A DNA stretch of 64,000 bases from Bactrocera neohumeralis (taxonomy: Eukaryota; Arthropoda; Insecta; Diptera; Tephritidae). The notes below the pieces were generated by a model. That model was given only the letters and a program-made list of their open reading frames with translations. It was not told where the DNA came from and did no database searches. The DNA lies in the NCBI RefSeq assembly GCF_024586455.1, contig NW_026089623.1, positions 7,350,204 through 7,414,203 of the forward strand, read 5' to 3'. The position numbers were made by a program, and so were the translations under genes. Of the stretch, positions 50,001-59,000 are shown piece after piece (position 1 is the first letter of the stretch; each line of letters begins with the position of its first letter).

Positions 50001-53000
50001 CTTTATTTTTAAAACCGTTAGCGTCCGCACGTGTTTATTACAGAATTTGCGGTTTTTTCTTTTTTCTGTTTGAATAAGTTATGAAAACAAGTAAAGTTGA
50101 ACATGGTGGTGTCAAAAAAAAAGAAAGCAGAAATCGTAGCTTCATATAAAATAAATTATCCAAAGCAAATAGCTCGTGTAATGGGCATAAGGGATTGGAA
50201 CATGCGCTTATAATAAAAATTATACGTATTTATTTGATTAGCTCGAAAAAGGGCAGTGGACGTCCGAAAACAGTAAAACCTCGTTAAGAACGACAAATTA
50301 AACGGATGTGCATTAGTGATCGCTTTCAACATGTTGGAACAATCAATGCAACATTTTACGAAACCACTGGGGTAAAAATAACTACAAGTACAAAATGAGA
50401 TAAATTAAAGTTGAAAATTACCACTAATTCAATTCACTATTTTTTTTGGATTATAAATTAATTTACACTTATATTTTTCATTTTTATTTTCACTAACACG
50501 TCATTAAATCTTTTGTACTTTTTTTTACATTATATAGTGCAAAAATAGTTTTATATCAATATTAAACTTATTGTTCAAATCTATTTATTTGACAGCAACT
50601 AAAGGGTTGCAGTCTGTCAAATAATCGGTGTGACCTTATTGACATCTTTTGTAAATGAACTAAAAGAAATAAAGAAAATAGATTATATTTTTAGGTTAAA
50701 TATTACTATAGAAAGGAACGGTTTAACACTCCTTTGTTTTGTAGAATGCTGTAACAAGTTTCTCTGACAACTAGCAAAGCTGAACGCGAATAACGATCTT
50801 CAAAATAATAAATCGTCTTTTAGTTTAGTGCCAGTACCCGTAATTGTATCTCGTTGCTTACATGTTTTATAGAAATATGCAGCAAAATACATTTTTGTTG
50901 CCCTCTTAATATTTTGTAGACAACTGTATATAGTATATTAAATATTTCGAGCTTGACATCGCTTAACGGGATATTTTCTTCTTCTTTATTGGAGTAGACA
51001 CCGCTTACGCGATTGTAGCCGAGTTAACAACAGCACGCCAGTCGGTTCTTATTTTCGCAACGTGGCGCCAATTGGAAATTCCAAGCGAAGCCAGGTACTT
51101 CTCCACCTGGACTTTTCAACAGAGTGGAGGTATTCCTCTTCGTCTACTTCCCCCTTCCCATCCATACGTACTTCATGACCTAGCCAGCGCAGCAGCTGTC
51201 TTTTAATTCGCTGAATTATGTCAATGTCGTCGTATATCTTATGAACTGTATATCGTTCCACCGAATGCGATATTCAGATCCCCACAATTATTCCGTTCGC
51301 GATCTTCTCCTACACAGTACAACAGCTAATCTGGGGGGTGAGAAATTCCAAGTCAGGGTGATGGTACTAGGTCAGTATAGTAAAACCCTCAAAGGGTTTG
51401 GCGTTCGTATGTGTCAGTTTTTTTTTATGACTCTTTAAATTTTTTCCTTTTTTAATGCTTTGCGGTCTTCAAAGCGGCTATATAAAATATATGTGCTTTT
51501 TGTGCGATTGGGACACACGACTTTCCGGTGACCAATATGCATGCCACGGATGGAAACTCAGAGAGCACAGCAGGTTACAAACGGCCAATATTATTCGTGA
51601 GCCTCTAGTGCCGAAGGAGAAGATATTGCTGCCTCCACTGCATATTAAACTTGGAATTGTTAAGAATTTTATAAAAAAAAAAAAAAAAAAAAAAATATAT
51701 GTTACAACTAAGCGAAAAAACATCAAAATAAGGAAAAAATTGTAAAGGTCATAAAAAAAACTGACACATACGAACGCCAAACCATTTGAGGGTTTTACTA
51801 AACTGACCTAGTACCATCACCCTGACTTGGAATTTCTCACCCCCCAGACAATAATCCCAAAAATGTTTCACAGTGCTATCGGAGTGTACAAAAACACTTC
51901 TCATTTGTAGGAACCATGACACATAATTGGATTCGTCCAATTTTTTTATTTGAAAGAAGTTTTCATGAAAGCACAGTTCAATTGTTTTTTATTTCAATAT
52001 TAAAAATTCCGACTACAGAATTTATCAGTTCACAGCTATGGTTCAGCTAAATTCGATAAAAGTGTTTGAATCCATAATGACAAAATCAGCCGTTTCCTTT
52101 TGTATTGTTTTGCTTTTTTAATTAAAAAAATTTCAAAGATTTTAGCCAATGAAACTTCTTTTCTTGATAACTGCATACGTATGGATTGTAAATAACACAA
52201 AATCATCAAAATGTAAACAGAAAATTCATGAAAACACGACTGAACCACAAAAATGAAAAATTAAAACTTCGGGAACCCTATCGGCGTTACCTGAGGATTT
52301 ATTTAAGTTATGGGACACCGCAATTCTACTATTTTCCGAGTGTTTCGTGTGGTTGTAATAAATTGTTTTTAACTCTTTCGTTTGTTTTTACACAATTATA
52401 CCTTGCCAAATATTTCATTGTTTATTCACATAGACTATTTGTTTTTTTTTTAGACAAGCTGTCGTGTCTGACTGTGGAAGGTATTTGGTCATGCCCATAG
52501 TTAAAGGTTGCCGCGATAATCTACTTTATTACATTGATTTAAATGAAAGCGACAAAATACAGTCAGGCTTAAATGTGATAAAAGTGATAGATAAATTTGA
52601 ATACGATTATGAGGTAAGTAATCACAAAATGAGTTCACTTTAAATATTTCTAATGTCTATTTTCAGTACATTACCAATATTGGGCCAAAAATGTATTTTA
52701 GGACAAACAAAAATTCTCCCAATTACAGAATTGTTATCATTGATTTGGAAAATCCTCGTGAAGAAAATTGGGAAACAATAATTCCAGTAAGTTTTAATTA
52801 ACATAAACAAATTGAGGGTTAAAAAAAAACTACATTAAGGTCAACATTTTTCATTACAGTAAATTTGAAAACATGACATAATAAATATAATGTATATATA
52901 TCGAAGCAAAAACCAATCAAAGCTTATCTCCAGTAAGGGTCTTGCTTGGGGAAGTTCTTTAATGGCTATAATGTTTTTCGAAAAAGCCAAACGCTACTTG

Positions 53001-56000
53001 CCCTACCGTTAAGCTCAAATAGCGGAAATCATTATAAATTTTAGTAGAATTAAATCGTAAGCAGCTGATTCAAATATTGACGCTGCAGTTACACGATCAA
53101 GAATTTGGCTTTCAAGATGTTTGTGAATTCCGCATCTCTGTCAGTGATGATGCGCTTTAGATTTCCGAATACAGCTGCTTCCACTCAGTGTGTTGGTATA
53201 ACCAAACAAATTTTGAAAATTCATTCACGATCACAAGAATTATAATGTTTCTTCGTCTACTCTAACGCTCTAACGCTCTAACAATATTAAATATTAATCG
53301 CGGACCACCTTTACGTTTCGCAATTTCTTTTATACAAGGTGCGTTCCAAAGTACACAATGTCTGACTAGTGCCTTGGAATCTGTTATCTTTATCGATTGA
53401 TGAGCAGAGTAGCACTGAACTGAACTGAATTAGATCAGATAACTATAGGATATAGCTGCGTGAAGGGTATTAAAGCTTTTTAACCGAAGTTAACGTTTTT
53501 TTTTTGTGTGTTTTATAACTTTTATAAAATAAAGATAAAAAATCCAACTTTTCTAGGAACAGGAAAGCGATGTACTAGACTGGGGAAAATGTGTCGATAG
53601 TGACAAATTGTTATTATGCTATATGCAAGATGTCAAGGTGAGTAAAAATTTTAAAATTGTTAATCTACAACATAAAAATTCATCGTGTTTCATTTTGATA
53701 TTTTTCATTTTTTGCCGTCTCATAGTAACGCGATATTTTCTACATGGAATTTTATTTCGTTGTCAGCTTTTTGAATATATGAATATTATATAGTGGTGCT
53801 CCATTTTTTATTTATGTATCAACGGGTTTTAAACAAACCCTTTGTGTATCTAGTTATGCTGAGTTGTAGCAGGAATACATTTTTTTGCAATGTGCGTGGA
53901 AAAGAATCTTCGTCAATTATTCCTTGATTACTTCTGGAACAATATGAAAATAACTGTAGCCTGGTTTCACAATAATTTCCATTTATTCTACAAGTTGCTT
54001 TCCAAAGTAAACAGGACTTTTTGAACCTAGCGCCCCCTGTTGGCATTTCATGACATTTCATCGATTGGAAGTGAAGTTATTGCGTTTTAAGTGTCAGTAT
54101 GTTTGTGTTATCGGTGCGAAAATGAGGTTCGAACAAAGAGCCAACATTAAATTTTGTTTTAAGATTGGTAAACTTTTACTGAAACGTTTCAATTGATGAA
54201 ACAAGTTTATGGCGATGATTGCCTATCCCGTAGCAGAGTGCACGAGTGGTTTCAACGTTTTCAAAGTGGTCGTGAGGACATAAATGTTGATCAACATGTG
54301 GGCCAATCAAAATCCGTGATCACCGGAAATTCCATCGAAACTGTGCATGAATTCATCAAAAACTTCATGGAAATGAAATTGAACATCTCCAACACATCGA
54401 TTTATCGCATTTTGACCGAAAATTTGGGCTTACTAAAGATGTGTGCACGGTTTGTTCCGCACAAATTGACTGACGACCAAAAGTTGCACAGAATCCAACA
54501 TTCGAAGGACGATTATTTGACCAAAAAGCACATTCCAAAAGCACACTCCCCGTATTCACCTGATATGGCACCGAGCGACTTCTTCCTTTTCGCAAAAATG
54601 CATTTTCCCATGAAAGGAAAGCGTAGAGGCCATTGAGAGGCTTGCACCGGCATACTGGCGGCCATACCGGCCAACGTGCTAAAACACTCGTTCGTTTTTA
54701 GACCGTGCAAAAGCTTTTGAAGCAGAATTTTGAATAAAATAATTGATTTTGCCGAAAAAACCATTTGTTCTGTTTTTTTAAGTCCTGTTCACGCCCTTGT
54801 ATTTGTTTTGCGGGTCAAGTGATTGGGTCATACAATGTGTTTTACAATTTTATCGAAGAAACACATATAGCCCTACCATGCACTCCATCGTATACGGTTT
54901 TTTCGGGAAAGATATGAAATTGCTATGATACAATCCGAACAATTCCGTACGTAAGTTCGAAATTCTTAGAGTCTTAGCAGATCCATATTTCGTTCGTAAA
55001 TTCAATTTGATTATGAACGATTTCAGTTTTATTTCTAAAAATTTAAACTTTTTCTTTTACCCAGCTTATTCGAAACGTCAAAATTCAAAGTTATGACTGG
55101 TAACAAAAGTTTCGAATTCACATGGATTCAGTGATAACCAATTATGCGTAGCGGACATTCGTATCCGTAGCTTTAGGGCTGATTACAATGTATACTTGTG
55201 GCCACGCAAAGCTTACCATTAAAAATTTGCAAGTGCATATTTAACAACACTTCATAGCTTAACTTCTTGCTACATATTTATCAAAATTATTAAAAATATT
55301 AAAAACAAAACACATTCAGCTATAGACCAAATCATTTGAAAGTTAGTGAGCGTTACAATATGAGCACGAAATATAAGAGACTGACATGCGATGAATTATT
55401 ATATTTTTTTAAATTTAATTTCATTTACACTAAAATTGAAATTAATGCTTTATTTAATTTTTTTTAATTGAAACACGAAGTTTAGACTCGTTATTACTTT
55501 AGAAACAATAAAATCGGCCGCTTTTGTATAAGCACAGAAAATCTTGTTTGTGTTTTACTCATTAAACGTAATAAATTTAAAGCTATAATTATAATTAGAT
55601 AATATTATTTAGTTTACTTATGCTTACTAAAAGCAGAAAAAAAAACAAAATTGAAACAAATCCCTAACGAACGAAAAAGTCCGAAAAAAAGTTTAAGAAA
55701 GTATAGTGGTAAGCTTTGCACGGCCTCAAGTGTATATGTGTATATTCTCTGTGCTGGTGCCAATTTTTGACGGTGAGCGGTGAGAGCGGAGATGGATTAC
55801 CGGCCGAGCTTTTCAAATACGGCGGCGAAGACAAAGCCAAACGATGTACGCAATGTCAAAAGACTGTGCACCGCTTACTTTCAGCGATGAGGAGGTTAAG
55901 AGTATCATCAGTAAGGCGAAATCGTCCAAATCTATAGGCCCTGATGGAATCAACATATTAATGCTGAAGCATCTAGGCTCGACGGGAGTAAGTTACCTCA

Positions 56001-59000
56001 TCAAGGTCCTCAAACTGTCGCTGACCACTCTTCAATTACCCTATGAGTGGAAAGCCGTAGGAGTGGTCCCACTACAGTTGTGAAGACACTTGACGCTTTG
56101 CTATTTCCAACTTTCACACACCACCTGAGCCTAGCAAACCACCAGCATGGCTTCCGAAAAGTACACAATACCACTACAGTACTTAGCGTCATAAATCCCC
56201 AGATAGTTCGTGCCCTTAACCAGAAACTACCCTGTGAGAGAACGATCCTCGTAGCGTTGGACTTGTCGAAAGCCTCTGATACAGTCAGTTATACAACGCT
56301 ACTGGAGAAAATCGAAGAAACTACGCTACCTCCAGAACTGAGCGGTCGTCAATCGTCCGTATTATTTCGATGTAAAAACTTAAAATTTAGTTTCCGCAGG
56401 GTGGTGTCCTCTACGTTGATGATTGTACGATATTGACGTCGGGCAATGGAATCGATGGCATGCGTTCAAACGTAAACGGTTATATTTCCTCCGACCTTTC
56501 TCGCTTCAACGCTGCACGGAATTTAACTCTCTCCCCCAATGAATCCACTGCGACCATATTTACAAACTGGACGAAGGAGTATAGACTTGACCTTAATATT
56601 GCAGTCGATGGCGTCAAGATTCCGACTGCCAATAATCCTAAAATTTTAGGTGTGACACTTGACAGCCTGCGCTTCTTCACTCCTCATTCGACTGCGATTA
56701 TTGCAGCACATGGGAAAAGGGCAGAAAAACGTTGTTGGCAACTTACAAGGCAATCGGCGACCGGTCTTTAACTACGCCGCACGAATATGGTCGACTGGAT
56801 GCAGTGCAAAGCAGACGAACATGCTCCAGATTTGCCATAATACTTCACTCCGGACTACTACGGGGTGCCCCTTGATGGATCCTATCGAACACCTACATAG
56901 TGAGGCCCGTATGCTCCCAGTTAAGAAGCATAATGAACTCCTCTCCAAGCAGTTCCTGCTGGGGTGCTTTCGCAGAAATCATCCCTGCAGGCACCTGCTT
57001 GGAGGGGAATCTTCTAGGAGCATCAAGGGGTCATTCCTCTGCCGCGAGAAATGAGAGTGACCCTTGAGCAGCTTCGTTCTGAATACTGTAACAGGTTAAA
57101 CTCTTACTTATTCAGAATATACCCAACATATCTAATTTAAGTCCTGCTTAAAATGAGTCTCCGCATGACACTACATGCCCCTCAAACTTCACTCACCTGA
57201 CACCTTTCTCCCATTGACAGAGCACGTTTCTTGGGCCTACCTTTTGATGACGTCGACGACAACTTAGCTAATCTTATTAACCTAACAGGGATTGGGTACC
57301 CGTCACAACTACAACATTGAAATTTAAGAATGGGAGACCCCACAATCTCTGCCAACTACCGTTTGAATAGCATCCTCAACATCGCATATAAGGTGCTATC
57401 GAACGTACTGTGTGAAATAAAATAGCCTACCGTCAACAAACTGATTATACCTTATCAGTGTGGCTTTAGGTCTGGAAAATCAACAACTGGCCAGATATTC
57501 ACCATGCGTCAAATCTTGGAAAAGACCCATAAAAAAGGATCAATAGACACTACCTGTTCGTCGATTTCAAAGCTACTTTTAACAGCATGAAGAGGAGCTC
57601 CAAACTGGATACGGAAGCGAAGCAAATGGGTCGGTAGTGAGCGAGGGCAAGACGAAATATCTCCTGTCATCCCCAGTTAGTAAGTCATCCATATACAAGT
57701 GTGACTATAACTTCTAAGATCCCTTTGCTTTCGTTTGCCGCCTTAAGTGCTGCTTAATGTAGTTACTTTACGACAAAATGTGATGCGGAGCAATTCCATA
57801 CGTGACTCTTTAAAGGCGATAATCACATACAAAATAGATCTTCCTATAGTTACAATGAGAGCCTCGTTTAAATAATTTACAGATGTTAACTTCATAAATG
57901 AGTTGAAAACGACTAGTAGTTTCGTTCTTTGACTGTGTAATAAACTTACTCATATACATCGTTACTTTTTACAACATTTTACGGGCATCTTTAAACTTTT
58001 TAATGCCTAAAATTCATACAAATGACATCTAAACTTAGCTATTTCTTATTTATTTTGAAACATATATTTTTCGATAATATGCTGTCATAAGCAACATTAT
58101 AAATTTTGCAAATAATCGCTGATGCTCTTTTTCAATATTGGTGCATATTTCTAAATCAGACATTATTTAAATGAATAAATTTAATTTATATACTGTTTCT
58201 TAACCAATTATTTTTATTTTTCAGAGTGTCCTTCAAGCAAATTGTATAAAAACTGGAAAGTTAGTTAAAAAATTTTCTTTGGATATTGGAACTGTTGTAG
58301 CAGTATCTGGCAAAAAAAAATATTCAGAAATTTTCTTTAATTTCTCATCATTTTTGAATCCTGGCACTATTTATCAATACGATTTCGGCTTACCGAATAA
58401 AGAATTACAAATATTCCGTGAAATTAAATTACAACTGGATGGTTTCAGCCAATATGACTATGAAATAAAACAATTGTTCTATAATAGTAAAGATGGGACA
58501 AAAATACCTATGTTTATAATACGCAAAAAGGGGGAAGTTATATCGCCTCAACCTTGTCTTCTTTATGGTTATGGTGGCTTTAATATAAGCCTACAACCCT
58601 CCTTTTCTGCCACAGGGTTAATGTTCATGGATACATTCGATGGCATATTAGCGTACCCGAATCTGCGTGGAGGAGGGGAATACGGCGAAAAATGGCACAA
58701 CGCAGGTCGACTTTTGAACAAACAAAATGTTTTTGATGACTTCCAAGCATCAGCCGAATATTTAATTAATAATAACTATACAACTAAAGATCGTCTTGTG
58801 ATACAGGGAGGATCAAATGGAGGGCTGTTAGTTGGTGCCTGTATTAATCAGCGACCCGATCTTTTTGGTGCAGCTGTCGCGCAAGTTGGGTAAGTTAACT
58901 TATTAAGAAAGCTGAGTTACAAAAACTAAATTTGTGTTCTAAACAGTGTCATGGATATGTTACGTTTCCATAAATTCACTATTGGGCATGCTTGGTGCTC

